A stretch of DNA of 64,000 nt from the NCBI GenBank assembly GCA_034190875.2, contig CM067357.1, forward strand, positions 17,447,464 through 17,511,463, read 5' to 3'. Below are positions 1 through 10,758 of the stretch, piece by piece. This DNA comes from Urechis unicinctus. Lineage: Eukaryota > Annelida > Polychaeta > Xenopneusta > Urechidae. Under the pieces are notes generated by a model. It saw only the letters and a program-made list of their open reading frames with translations, was not told the origin of the DNA and ran no database searches. Numbering within the stretch: position 1 is the stretch's first letter; every line of letters starts with the position of its first letter. A program made the position numbers and the translations under genes.

Positions 1-1281
1 ATTTGAATTAAAATTAGGAATGTTTCGTTCCCGATGATGTTTAAATTTTTGAAATTTGGTACTATAATTATTGGCAGAGGAATTCTTTTGGAAGGCATCG
101 CCTAGAGTATTGACAATGTCCTTCAAATTGGAGGCTTTGGAACCATCTGGTTTAACCAGATGTGAGAGAGTGTTGTTATTTTCCTTTCCCCTAATCCTAC
201 GAACCATGTCCCATGCCTTTTTCGTGGAAGTCTTGCTATTTAATTTGGAAACAAAATTGTGCCAAGACTCACGCTTGCTGTATTTGATGACGCGTCGAGC
301 TTTGGCTCGGGCTACTTTGTACAGGTTTTTGTTGGCCTCGGTGGGCCGCATTTTGAACCTGTACAGTGCCCGTTTGCGCTCTTTGACAGCGTCACGGCAT
401 GCATCAGAAAACCATGGTTTATATATCCGTTTAGAATCTGTCGAGGATTTCGGTACATTTTGTGTGGCTATATTAATTATTGATTGTGTAAAAAAGGATA
501 CCGGATCTTCATCAATATTTTCTAATGTATCTTTGTTGATAATGTCTCTGCACATAGAAGTAAAATTCGGCCAGTTGGCCTTATGTAGGTTCCATTTGGA
601 TACCCGCTCAGCGGGCATAGGCCTATTGATATTTAAAAATATTGGAAAGTGGTCACTTCCACACTGGTCCTGACCAACTTCCCAATCAAATTCCATCAAA
701 AGAGATGGAGAGCAGAGGCTAAGGTCTATGGCAGAGAAAGATCCGGTTCCAGGATGGAGATAAGTTTTAGATTTATTATTTAATATAGCAAGATCATTTT
801 GTATGATGAAATTCTCTATTTTTTGACCACTGTCGTTGGTGTCCTCACATCCCCATAAATCGCTGTGGGCATTGAAATCGCCAAGCAGCAAAAGTGGGGA
901 CGGAAGTTGACTGATCAAATGATCAATGTCTCTCTGTAAAATCTTGTAGCTTGGTGGTAGGTACAGAGAGCACAAAGTGATGGTTTTGTGGAGGGTAATT
1001 CTAATGGCTATAGCCTGAAGAGGCGTGTCAAGAGGAATGGGTTCATGGGGGACACCGTCTTTAACAAGCACAGATGCCCCTCCCACAGCTCTTGCGTCTC
1101 TTTGTGATAAAGTTGTTTTATTATACATGGTATACCCTCTCATTGACATTTGATCAGTCTCCTTCAAGAAAGTTTCCTGAAGGCTAACAGCAATAGGTTG
1201 ATGGTCATACAAAAGAGATTTGAGTTCGTCATAGTTGGACCGAAATCCTCGACAGTTCCATTGGATGATGCTAGGTGACAT
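1..1281 (-). CDS. LINE A ORF2, N-terminal endonuclease part (open to the window edge)
   Basis: ORF2 polyprotein start of copy A. ATG at 1281-1279 overlaps the ORF1 stop by 11 bases (ATG...TAG), suggesting coupled or reinitiated translation. The reading frame is open for about 427 codons to base 1. Visible APE endonuclease landmarks in order: QWNCRGF near the start, QETFLKE, LLLGDFNAHSDLWG at about residue 130, AIDLSLCSPSL, and GSDHFPI near residue 190. These supply the catalytic Asn, Glu, Asp and SDH residues of AP-like endonucleases, which nick target DNA for target-primed reverse transcription. Compared with copy B, A lacks the extra T that shifts frame in B, so A is the more intact template here. 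RT and RNase H lie outside the window. Confidence 0.85.
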   Translation of the reverse strand, partial: MSPSIIQWNCRGFRSNYDELKSLLYDHQPIAVSLQETFLKETDQMSMRGYTMYNKTTLSQRDARAVGGASVLVKDGVPHEPIPLDTPLQAIAIRITLHKTITLCSLYLPPSYKILQRDIDHLISQLPSPLLLLGDFNAHSDLWGCEDTNDSGQKIENFIIQNDLAILNNKSKTYLHPGTGSFSAIDLSLCSPSLLMEFDWEVGQDQCGSDHFPIFLNINRPMPAERVSKWNLHKANWPNFTSMCRDIINKDTLENIDEDPVSFFTQSIINIATQNVPKSSTDSKRIYKPWFSDACRDAVKERKRALYRFKMRPTEANKNLYKVARAKARRVIKYSKRESWHNFVSKLNSKTSTKKAWDMVRRIRGKENNNTLSHLVKPDGSKASNLKDIVNTLGDAFQKNSSANNYSTKFQKFKHHRERNIPNFNSN

Positions 1282-2536
1282 TGGGGGGATTGGTTGAAGC
1301 CCGAGGCTTCCGCCTTGGGCTGTTAGGGGCAGATGTGGGTTTAGAGGGAAGACGGACACTGTCAATGTCCATCTCCTCTAGGCTGCCGTATTTATTATGC
1401 AATTTTATGGGATCCTTAGATCCCTTAGGAGGTCTATGATTATGAGTTTTTACTTTAGTTATTACTGTTTCAGTTTTTTTACTAGTCTCAGAGGGTTTTT
1501 GTAAACAGTAGGATGGACAGGAGGAGGATGGACAGGAGGACTGCACTGCGTTGACATATCTTTTGCCTTCTTGGTAGTAGTAGCAGGTTTTGGCACATCA
1601 ATGGTCACCATTTTTGGCTGGGCGCTGCCATTTGGCCACGTGTAGTCGGTCTGGGTGTCGACTGACACTGTGGCCTTTTTGACAGCGCTAGCATAAGAGG
1701 GTTTGGTGCCCTGATGTGCCTCCACTATCTTTCGTGCCTCAGGGAACGAGATGTCTCTGGTGTGTCGGATCGTTTGGATTTGTTTTTCCTTGATCCATGT
1801 AGGACACAACCTAGAGAATGCTGGGTGGTCCCCTGAGCAATTAAAACATTTGGTGGTCTGCCGGCAGTCATCTTCCTTATGGTCCTCCTGTCCACACTTC
1901 GCACATGCTGTAGTTCTTTTGCAGGTTGAATTACCATGTCCGTAACGTTGGCACTTGAAGCAGCGCAAGGGATTTGGGATGTAGGGGTCCACGGAGACAT
2001 TCAAGTATCCGACCTTGACAGCTTTAGGCAATTCAGAGCTGTCAAAGGTCAGGATAACCGTCCCCGTGGCTTGTCGAGTCCCATTGCGGTTCACTGTGAT
2101 TTTTTTTGCATCGATTACCCTTTGTGGTTTTAACTCGTTAATAATTTCAGAGACCTCGCATTCTTTCAAATCAAAACATCGAATTACTCCTCTTTTGGTG
2201 TTGAGGGTTCGGTGAGGGGTGACTTGTATCGGAATGCCCGCGAGAAGTACTGATTTCAGTAGGCAACTCGCGTGGCTGGGTCGATCAACTTCAACAAGCA
2301 AGCTGCCAGACTGTATTTTCCTAATGTTTTTGGCGACACCAGCCAACCCCTCAATCCCTTTACTAATTGCAAAAGGACTTAGAGATGTCAAGGGTCTCTC
2401 TGGATTAGAAGAAGTTTAAAACCAAGAATCTTGGCCATGAGGAGCAAAGATCTTTGTCCGAGTCAGAGTCCGTGTCCGTTTCATTGGGTCTAGTCCGTTT
2501 AGAAGATAATCTTTCTTGAGTTTGTTTTTGACCCAT
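1271..2536 (-). pseudogene. LINE A ORF1 (gag-like, three CCHC zinc knuckles), frameshifted
   Basis: Nucleic-acid-binding ORF1 protein. The probable start is the ATG at 2536-2534 (MGQKQTQERLSS...), matching copy B; the frame is lost near 2400-2410 and picked up in a neighbouring frame that runs to 1462, then shifts again before the end at 1271. The core shows PHRTLNTKRGVIRCFDL, an RRM-like N-terminal half, then three knuckles, CFKCQRYGHGNSTC, CAKCGQEDHKEDDC and CFNCSGDHPAFSRLC, and the conserved IKEKQIQTIRHTRDISFPEA stretch. ORF1 proteins of this type coat the LINE RNA. The block 1640-2020 is nearly identical to copy B, while both flanks differ clearly. Confidence 0.85.
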
Positions 2537-3054
2537 GATATTATGATAAAATTTCTTCACTGGTGCTCCCCACCCACCATGGAGCCCAACATGGGGGCGT
2601 CAGCGGCGTGCGGCTCAACCAGCACACATGACGCCAGGGATACACCAGTGCAATACTCAAATCAAATAGCAAACAGCTCAAAGAGCTGTTCACACATCAA
2701 CTCAATTGACCTGTTAAGCAGCCGCCAGGGATAAATGAAAAAGAATGAATGACAAGAAGTGGAATGAAAAAGCAATAAGTAATGAAAACAAATATCCCAT
2801 GGCATGTCACCACAAGCCGATTGACTGGACCAGGCCATTCCAGCCTCTCGTCTAGGTGAAATCCGGGCCAAAGTGGTGTGTTGCAGATATAGCCCTCGCA
2901 AGGACCGCTCCACTCAACCACCAGGATCCCATCTCCACCGACACGAGTCGCAACCCACGGCCAACAGGTTGCCCCCTATTAGTCGCCTCTTACGACATGC
3001 AGGAGGATACAGTGGGCCTATTCTACCCCCGGACCCACAGGGGGTTCACCCTTT
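2537..3054 (-). promoter_or_regulatory. LINE A 5' UTR with SINE-like head
   Basis: The first 350 bases or so (minus strand from 3054) are collinear with the free-standing SINE: CCCCCTGTGGG head, TCGTAAGAGGCGACTAATAG box, GGGTTGCGACTCGTG box, then the pyrimidine-rich stretch and GGCGGCTGCTTAA segment. The second part, with GAGCTGTTC inverted motifs and the CCATGGTGGGTGGGGAGCACC stretch before ORF1, is found only in LINE copies. A promoter role is inferred: 5' UTRs of this superfamily carry internal promoters. Confidence 0.6.
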
Positions 3055-6000
3055 CAAACAATTCTGAAAGGGTTTGAACCCGGAAGAAGCGATTTCGGAT
3101 CAAAATCAAATCAGCACATTCGATGAGAATGTGCTTGACGGTGTAGGTACATTGACAAGGAATGCATTCAGGGATGGGCTCATCCCTTAGTAGAAAGGCA
3201 TGAGTTGTATAGGTGTGTCCTATACGAGCGCGAGCAAGAATAACCTCCTCTCTTCTGCTCTCTCTGCAGCTCTGTGGCCACTCCCCAAGTACGGGCTGAA
3301 TTTCGTGAAGTTTGTTTGGGATGGATTCATCCCACTGGTCCTGCCATTTCTGTTTAAAACATTGGACGACTTGAGGTTTAAAGTCTGTAAAGGGGACTTT
3401 AACCTCAGTCACATTCATGTTGAGGGCTTCCTTGGCAGCTCTGTCTGCCCTTTCATTACCAGGGATACCAACATGGCTTGGTACCCATACAAGCAAAATA
3501 TCCTTGCCACGATCTGTCAATTGAGAATATAAAAGCACAACATTTAAAATAAAACCATTACGTAAATTACTCCCTGTGATTGCCTCCAGGGCAGACAGGG
3601 AGTCGGAAAATACAACGAAACGCTTTTTACTTGATTGGGCAATAAGGCCAAGTGCAATGGAAAGAGCTTTAAGCTCAGCGTGGAAAATTGACAGTGGAGG
3701 TGGTAGGCTCATGTTAAAAACAGATTTCCCCATAATGGCTGCAGCTCCAATTTTATTGTCTTCTTTCGAACCGTCTGTGTAAAGGGCAGAACGGTCCGAA
3801 TATTTATCCTTTATCTCTCTAAATTGGTGAAGGAAAAAATCAGGCTCGTGAGATCCCTTCGTGTTAGTTGTCAGCGATTTATCTACTGCTGGGGTTTTCA
3901 ATTGCCATGGGGGAGACCCTGGCACAGTCTCAACCGCCACGGCATTCAAGTTAGAGCATGACCCAACCAGTGATTCTCTGATACGCAGACCGAACGAAGG
4001 GATAGCATTCGGCCTACTCTCATAAAAATGGATATTTTCAGGATTAAAAACAGCATCAAATGCTGGATTCTTGGGGTTGGACCTTATGCGTAAGGCATAC
4101 TGAATGGCAAGCTGCTCCCTCCGAACCCCAAGTGGTGCCTCGTTGGCTTCCACATGTAGACTGGGAATGGGAGAGGTTCTGAAAGCCCCGAGGCAAAGCC
4201 TCAGAGCTTGGTTTTGGACAGTATCCAATTTTCTTAGATATGAGCGACGGGCAGCACCATATATAAAAGAGCCATAGTCCAACTTGGAGCGCACTAGTGA
4301 CCGGTAAAGCCGTAAAAGGACTTTCCGGTCCGCTCCCCAATCAGTATTGGACAACATCTTTAAAAGATTGATTGCTTTAAAACATTTCTTACGGAGGTAA
4401 GAAATGTGAGCTTTAAAATTGAGCTTCCTGTCAAAAATTATTCCAAGAAACTTGGTTTCTTCCACCACAGGAATAACGTTGCCATCAAGGGTGAGGACTG
4501 GGTCAGGATGTAGGGTTCTCTTCTGGCAGAAATGCATAAAAACTGTTTTTGATTTCGAGAATTTAAATCCGTTTTCATCCGCCCATTTTTGGATGTTATT
4601 GAGGCTAGGTTGAAGCTGCCTCTCAATTGTGCCCATATTTTTGGATTTAAAATAAATCAAAAAATCATCCACGTAGAGTGAACAATCCACACCTGGCTTG
4701 ACGACATTAACTATACTATTAATTTTTATATTAAAAAGTGTAACGGATAAAATACTTCCCTGTGGGACCCCCATCTCCTGATCACAAGTATCAGAAAGGG
4801 TGGTGCCAGCACGGACTTTAAAAATTCGGTTCTCAAGAAATTTTTTGATAAAAACAGGCATGCGGCCTTTAAGGCCCATATTGCTCAAATCCGACAGGAT
4901 TCCATGTTTCCATGTGGTGTCATAGGCCTTCTCCATATCGAAGAAGACCGACACCACATGTTCCCCCCTCACAAAACCGTCACGTATAAAACTTTCAAGA
5001 CGAACCAGGTGATCCGTCGTGCTACGTGTGTGACGGAAACCGCTCTGGTACCTGGAAATTAGTTGGTTTCTTTCAAGAAACCATACCAGGCGGCTGTTTA
5101 TCATTTTCTCCATCGTTTTACAGATGCAGCTCGTTAAGGCAATGGGACGATAGTTCGTAGGAATGGTGTTATCCTTCCCTGGCTTGGGTATCGGGATAAC
5201 TATAGCCTCTCTCCAACCATCTGGGAATGTTCCAGATTCCCAGATTCCATTAAAAATGTCTAAAAGTACTTCAAGTGATTCCTCTGGAAGGTGTTTTAAA
5301 AATTGATAGTGTACATCATCGGGTCCACTAGCTGTGTCATTCGATTTATGTATCGAATCTTCCAACTCCTTTAGTGTAAAAAGAGAGTTGTAATTTTCAT
5401 TGTTATTTGAGTTAAAATTAGGAATGTTTCGTTCCCGATGATGTTTAAATTTTTGAAATTTGGTACTATAATTATTGGCAGAGGAATTCTTTTGGAAGGC
5501 ATCGCCTAGAGTATTGGCGATGTCCTTCAAATTGGAGGCTTTGGAACCATCTGGTTTAACCAGATGTGAGAGAGTGTTGTCATTTTGCTTTCCCCTAATC
5601 CTACGAACCATGTCCCATGCCTTTTTCGTGGAAGTCTTGCTGTTTAATTTGGAAACAAAATTGTGCCAAGACTCACGCTTGCTGTTTTTGATGACGCGTC
5701 GAGCTTTGGCTCGGGCTACTTTGTACAGGTTTTTGTTGGCCTTCGGTGGGCCGCATTTTGAACCTGTACAGAGCCCGTTTGCGCTCTTTGACAGCATCAC
5801 GGCATGCATCATCAGAAAACCATGGTTTATATATCCGTTTAGAATCTGTCGAGGATTTCGGTACATTTTGTGTGGCTATATTAATTATTGATTGTGTAAA
5901 AAAGGATACCGGATCTTCATCAATATTTTCTAATGTATCTTTGTTGATAATGTCTCTGCACATAGAAGTAAAATTCGGCCAGTTGGCCTTATGTAGGTTC

Positions 6001-6689
6001 CATTTGGCAACCCGCTCAGCAGGCATAGGCCTATTGATGTTTAAAAATATTGGGAAGTGGTCACTTCCACACTGGTCCTGACCAACTTCCCAATCAAATT
6101 CCATCAAAAGGGATGGAGAGCAGAGGCTTAGGTCTATGGCAGAGAAAGATCCGGTTCCTGGATGGAGATAAGTATTAGATTTATTATTTAATATAGCAAG
6201 ATCATGTTGTATGATGAAATTCTCTATTTTTTGACCACTGTCGTTGGTGTCCTCACATCCCCACAAATCGCTGTGGGCATTGAAATCGCCAAGCAGCAAA
6301 AGTGGGGATGGAAGTTGACTGATCAAATGATCAATGTCTCTCTGTAAAATCTTGTAACTGGGTGGTAGGTACAGAGAGCACAAAGTGGTGGTTTTGTGGA
6401 GGGTAATACTAATGGCTATAGCCTGAAGAGGAGTGTCAAGAGGAACGGGTTCATGGGGGACACCGTGTTTAACAAGCACAGATGCCCCTCCCACCGCTCT
6501 TCCGTCTCTTTGTGATAAAGATGTTTTATTATACATGGTATACCCTCTCATTGACACTTGATCAGTCTCCTTCAAGAAAGTTTCCTGAAGGCAAACAGCG
6601 ATAGGTTGATGGTCATATAGAAGCGATTTCAATTCATCATAGTTGGACCGAAATCCTCGACAATTCCATTGGATGATTTTATGTGCCAT
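3055..6689 (-). pseudogene. LINE B ORF2: endonuclease, reverse transcriptase, RNase H, C-terminal zinc motif
   Basis: ATG at 6689 overlaps the ORF1 stop (ATGGCACATAA, 11 bases). The endonuclease occupies 6689 to about 5990 (QWNCRGF, LGDFNAHSDLWG, GSDHFPI). One extra T near 5741-5743 shifts frame relative to copy A; the rest is open from 5866 leftward. RT shows NYRPIALTSCICKTMEKM, FFDMEKAYDTTW, GVPQGSILSVTLFNIKIN and the catalytic LYVDDFLIY (about 4666-4680). RNase H shows LYTDGSKEDNKIGAA (near 3775), FSDSLSALEAI and WVPSHVGIPGNERADRAAKE. A C-terminal CIPCQCTYTVKHILIEC zinc-like motif follows, as in I and R1 relatives. The protein performs target-primed reverse transcription. The frame then reads a few codons into copy A. 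Confidence 0.93.
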
Positions 6690-7911
6690 CAGGGGGTTTG
6701 TGTGATGATCTGCCAGTCCGCCTTGGACTTGATGGCACAGATCTTGGTTTGGAGGACGGCCTCATAGAGTCTACGTCCATATCCTCCAAACCCCCAAACT
6801 TATTAAAAACCCTGACAGGATCGTCAGCTCCCTTTGGAGGCCTAGTTGATTTGGTTTTTTCATTGCTTTTACTTCTATTATTGGGAGTTGACTTTGTTTT
6901 ATTTAAATTTTGAAGCTCAGGAGGACTACATTGAATAGAAATGTCTTTAGCAGTGGCATCAGTGACAGGTTTTGGCGCATCAGTGGCCACCCTCCTTGGC
7001 AGGGCGCTGCCATTGGGCCACGTGTAGTCGGTCTGGGTGTCGACTGACACTGTGGCCCTCTTGACAGCGCTAGCATAAGAGGGTTTGGTGCCCTGATGTG
7101 CCTCCACTATCTTTCGTGCCTCAGGGAACGAGATGTCTCTGGTGTGTCGGATCGTTTGGATTTGTTTTTCCTTGATCCATGTAGGACACAACCTAGAGAA
7201 TGCTGGGTGGTCCCCTGAGCAATTAAAACATTTGGTGGTCTGCCGGCAGTCATCTTCCTTATGGTCCTCCTGTCCACACTTCGCACATGCTGTAGTTCTT
7301 TTGCAGGTTGAATTACCATGTCTGTAACGTTGGCACTTGAAGCAGCGCAAGGGATTTGGGATGTAGGGGTCCACGGAGACATTCAAGTATCCGACCTTGA
7401 CAGCTTTTGGCAAATCAGTGCTGTCAAAGGTCAAGATAACTGTTGCTGTGGGCTGTTTCTCCCCATTGCGAGTTACAAAGATTTTTCGTGCGTCAGTCAC
7501 CTTTTGAGATCTTAGTCCATCAATGATTTCTTCGCTTGAGCATTGCTTCAAGTCGAAGCAGCGGATTACGCCCTTTTTGGTGTTGAGGGTTCTGTGAGGG
7601 GTGACACCTATTGGGACCCCCGCTAGGAGGGTCGACTTCAATAGGCATCTTGCATGGCTGGCCCGGTCAACTTCAACAAGGAAGTGGCCGGACTGGAGTC
7701 TCCTGATGTTTTTGGGGACTCCAGCCAACCCCTCAATTCCTTTACCAATTGCGAATGGACTTAGTGAGGTAAGTGGTTGATCTTCCTCAGCGTTTGCAAT
7801 CACCAAAAACCTTGGCCATGATGTCAAATTTTCACTATCAGAGTCCGTGTCCGAGTCATTAGGTCGATACCGTTATGAAGATAATCTTTCTTGAGTTTGT
7901 TTTTGAGCCAT
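6679..7911 (-). pseudogene. LINE B ORF1 (gag-like, three CCHC knuckles), one early stop
   Basis: The original start is probably ATG at 7911 (MAQKQTQERLSS), followed by an in-frame TAA near 7875 where copy A reads a lysine codon. From the internal Met at 7827 the frame is open for 382 codons to the TAA at 6681-6679. The N-terminal half contains PHRTLNTKKGVIRCFDL and an RRM-like fold by position; three knuckles follow (CFKCQRYRHGNSTC, CAKCGQEDHKEDDC, CFNCSGDHPAFSRLC), then a low-complexity, basic tail. In the first knuckle the usual Gly before His is Arg. An internal start could still give a nearly full protein. Confidence 0.88.
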
Positions 7912-8443
7912 GATTTTATGATAAAATTTCATCACTGGTGCTCCCCACCCACCATGGAGCCCAACATGGGGGCGTCAGCGGCGTGCGGCTCAACCAGCAC
8001 ACATGACGCCAGGGATACACCAGTGTAATACTCAAATTAATAGCGAACAGCTCAAGAGCTGTTCACACATCAACTCAATTGACCTGTTAAGCAGCCGCCA
8101 GGGATAAATGAAAAAGAAAAGGGAAAAAACCATGTGGATAAGAATGAATGACAAGAAGTGGAATGAAAAAGCAATAAGTAGTGAAAACAATATGCCATGG
8201 CATGTCACCACAAGCCGATTGACTGGACCAGGCCATTCCAGCCTCTCGTCTAGGTGAAATCCGGGCCAAAGTGGTGTGTTGCAGATATAGCCCTCGCAAG
8301 GACCGCTCCACTCAACCACCAGGATCCCATCTTCCACCGACACGAGTCGCAACCCACGGCCAACAGGTTGCCCCCTATTAGTCGCCTCTTACGACATGCA
8401 GAAGGATACAGTGGACCTATTCTACCTCCGGACCCACAGGGGG
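7912..8443 (-). promoter_or_regulatory. LINE B 5' UTR with SINE-like head
   Basis: Same organisation as the head of copy A: SINE-collinear 350 bp from 8443, then a LINE-only segment ending just before ORF1. It contains about 20 extra bases (8115-8150) relative to A. Position and sharing with an independently mobile SINE suggest that it holds the internal promoter; this is inferred. Confidence 0.55.
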
Positions 8444-8994
8444 ATGCAGAGGTAGAACTGCACATCTCTTATGATACCCATAGAGGATTTTGAACATGTC
8501 CTATTACTCAATGGTACAAGGATTCAATTCACCCCAATTCTCTACTCAGCAGGAAGAAGTACCGCACTTCAATCACCAAATCAGTGCACAATTTCTCCAA
8601 ACTAAAACATATCTATGGCTAGAGGTTTGTACACCTCCTCCCCCACCTCGTCATCATTTAGATTCACTATCTTGCCCTTGTGCTGCCCCTCGTCAATTTC
8701 ATTGGCAAAAAAATCATTCGATTAATTACAGCACAACAACCTCCACATTTTCCTATCAAACGAGTTTACTTCGCAACAACATTGACATTTCTTCGTGTCA
8801 GATTTGCTGCCGCTATAGCCTCCCCCCCCCCTCCCACTTCACACCAATCCTTCAATTATTGCACCTCGCAACAGCCTTGACATATTTTTCTCGTCAGCAT
8901 TGTTGCTGATATTGCCATTTATATTTACAGCTCACAACACCCTTGGCATATTCCTCGGTCATACATGTCCGAAGGGGAGTGAAACGGCCTTATC
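8444..8994. other. Unassigned stretch between LINE B and a YR-retrotransposon relic
   Basis: No gene recognised. From about 8640 the sequence is C-rich and contains loosely repeated segments with the theme GCACAACA...TTGACAT..TTCGTCAG (near 8720, 8775, 8865, 8930), including a run of ten C at 8821-8831. It may be the flank or untranslated part of the tyrosine-recombinase retrotransposon relic that follows; there is no direct support for that. Confidence 0.3.
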
Positions 8995-9700
8995 ATGCAT
9001 CCTAGCCCCCTAGGAACTCTACCAGACATAAACGCCCTTCAGTTAGGCTACTTGTGGCTGCTCCAACCGCTTCCGTCTCCACCTGTAACAACGCAGCCGA
9101 ACATTGCAGCAGACACAGTCAACCGGCTCCTTTCACGAGTGGACCAACTACAATCCACATTTGCTTCACTCACCAACATCGTGAGTGATATGGTGAAGGC
9201 ACAAACTGCTCAGGGCTCTCCTCAACCCCAAGCCCAGGTCCCATCATTGCCTCAGCCAGAGGAGATAAATGTGGATGATACTTCCCGTCAGCGTCCCGTA
9301 GAACTGAACTATGGTGAGAACAATTTGTCGTTTCTGTCGGCCACCTCCGACCACCCTGTTCTACTCTCCCGTGCAGTCAGGGCTGGACAGCATATACCAG
9401 TCAAAATTAAAGTAAAAATAGTCACTAATAAGTATGTGGATTTTCACAGCATCGTACACGCCGACAAGGCATACTCCATGAGCCTGGCCGCTCCCTCAGA
9501 TGTGCCAGTACTCAATGCTGCCCCCCCCCCTAAATAACACTGCCCCTTGACGGAGACCGAGTGGTGTGCCGCATGGGATGACTTTCTTTCTATCTACTCT
9601 AAGGCCCTTCCATATGAACTCTCAAAACCTTATTACCTACGGAAAGTCAGTAAAAAAACCTCAGGCAACGCCATCTGCATCTTTTCACAACCGAGCGTGT
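8995..9700 (+). mobile_element. Fragment of a tyrosine-recombinase (Ngaro/DIRS-like) retrotransposon: gag-like ORF1 part
   Basis: A fossil fragment. The translated segment has a coiled-coil-like stretch (LLSRVDQLQSTFASLTNI), a proline-rich linker, then a block resembling the gag-like part of the larger element at 32351-41167: here AGQHIPVKIKVK..VDFHSIVHADKA and, a little further on, LTETEWCAAWDDFLSIY; there AGIPIATNIKTRTKT and LTETQWAAAMDIFTAIY. No RT or recombinase is present, so only the 5' coding part survives. It is broken, and distinctly diverged from the larger copy. Confidence 0.5.
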
Positions 9701-9729
9701 TTTTTTAATAAGGCTAGAGTTCTGGTAGC

Positions 9730-9968
9730 ATCGACAGGCCCAATGAAAGGCGGGTGGTATGCTAAGCCATAATGCTGCTCCGGGAGAGTTAAGCCACAAG
9801 GATGTTCTTAAAAGGAGCCAATATAGCCACAAAGCTGCTTTAAGATGGAATCAGTGTAGCCAAAAGGCTGCTATAAGATTGAACCGCCGTAGCCACCAGG
9901 CGGTTGTAAGATGAAACCAATGTAGCCACAACGCTGAAATAAGATAGAATCAGTGAAGCTCTGATAGT
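9730..9968. repeat. Degenerate 34-bp minisatellite (copy 1)
   Basis: About seven imperfect units with the theme TAAGATGGAATCA.TGTAGCCACAAGGCTGCT, running directly into a SINE 3' end at 9971. The same unit, better conserved, makes a second array at 12470-12712, also next to SINE sequence. Confidence 0.75.
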
Positions 9969-9970
9969 AA

Positions 9971-10304
9971 GGTAAGTATAGGGTTTAATGGCCCACACCA
10001 ATAAAAACACGTGAATGAAGATGAAAAATATAAAAAATGCGAACAATCAGCCAGGCGCAAGTTACTAAGTGCTGATATCAATTATCCCAAGGAAATTCAC
10101 CACCAGCCGCTTGACTGGACCGGGCCATTTCAGCTGTTTGTCTGGGTGAAATCAGGGCCAGAGTGGTGTTTTGCTGATATGGCCCTCGTAAGAATCTCTC
10201 CACTCAATCACATGGATCCCATTGTCCACAGACACGATTCGCAACCTACGGCCAACAGGATGCCCTTACGACATGCAGGAGGATATAGTGTCTCACACGG
10301 GGCA
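9971..10304 (-). mobile_element. SINE copy, diverged
   Basis: In element orientation (minus) it begins near 10304 with a shortened head and ends at 9971 with the CCCTATACTTACC tail. Recognisable blocks are the inverse of GTAAGGG, CGTAGGTTGCGAATCGTG and the GGCCATATC..CAAAACACCAC segment. It carries a 40-bp insertion in the middle and lacks the TCGCCTCTTACG box intact, so it is an old copy. Confidence 0.8.
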
Positions 10305-10430
10305 TAAACTTTGTTATATAATCTAACTTCTCTAATGAAAGCAAGGATTTACTCTCTCAAACAGATTTCTGATTGGGGGGGGGCGTACTCTGTAATTGAA
10401 GCTTAGTGTAAGCGCTCTTGATTTAGATGT

Positions 10431-10758
10431 GATTGACATGATTAAGCGGCTGCAGTCTAGGATAGATGAAAATGGAGAGGGAAAAGATAACAATGGAAAC
10501 GATTACCCTAGTGCAAAACACCACCAGCCGATTGACTGAACCAGGCCATTCCAGCCTCTCGTCTAGGTGAAATCCGGGCTGAAGTGGTGTGTTACAGATA
10601 TGGCCTTCGTAAAGGATCTCTCCACTCAACCACCAGGATCCCATTGTCCAACAGCAAGAATCGCAAACCACGGCCAGCAGGTTGCCCCCTATAAGTCGCC
10701 TCTTACGACATGCATGAGGATACAGTGGGCCTATTCTACCCCTGAACCCACAATGGGC
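10431..10758 (-). mobile_element. SINE copy, missing its 3' tail
   Basis: Head at 10758-10690 (GGGTTCAGGGGTAGAATAGG form), both boxes present, body to GGCGGCTGCTTAATCA-like sequence at 10431. The tail that other copies share with the LINE is absent, either deleted or never copied. 10305-10430, between this and the previous SINE, holds no recognisable feature apart from a run of ten G near 10376. Confidence 0.8.

Larger units (their letters stand above)
1..3054 (-). mobile_element. LINE copy A (I-superfamily non-LTR retrotransposon), 5'-complete, runs off the left edge
   Basis: Read on the minus strand, the copy starts at 3054 with the CCCCCTGTGGGTCC 5' end shared by every full-length copy here, followed by a 5' UTR of about 520 bp, ORF1 and the endonuclease half of ORF2, which leaves the window at base 1. 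ORF1 has CCHC knuckles, ORF2 has an APE-type endonuclease, and sister copies add RT and RNase H; that architecture belongs to the I superfamily (I, Nimb and relatives). Its 5' end joins directly to the cut ORF2 of copy B at 3055, so A probably inserted into B. Nucleotide identity to B is very high in places and much lower in others. Clade assignment beyond the I superfamily is inference. Confidence 0.88.
3055..8443 (-). mobile_element. LINE copy B, 5'-complete, 3' end cut by copy A
   Basis: Near full-length minus-strand element of 5.4 kb: 5' UTR 8443-7912, ORF1 7911-6679, ORF2 6689-3055. ORF2 stops about 19 codons short, replaced by the 5' end of copy A at 3054. Compared with C, D and F, which end FIREI.LFYRF plus a 3' UTR of about 200 bp, B has no 3' UTR here; the remainder is expected beyond the left window edge, after A. 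B carries an early stop in ORF1 and one frameshift in ORF2, so it is probably inactive. Confidence 0.88.

Noticed and set aside
1725-2000. Identical 91-codon frames at 1725-2000 and 7107-7382
   Set aside because: Shadow frames of the LINE ORF1 knuckle region; their identity reflects the nearly identical nucleotide block, not a separate gene.
2697-2921. Recurring short frames (for example SINE-derived frames at 2873, 8254, 31031, 49808)
   Set aside because: All lie in SINE heads or LINE 5' UTRs and recur wherever the repeat is present; no start or splice context.
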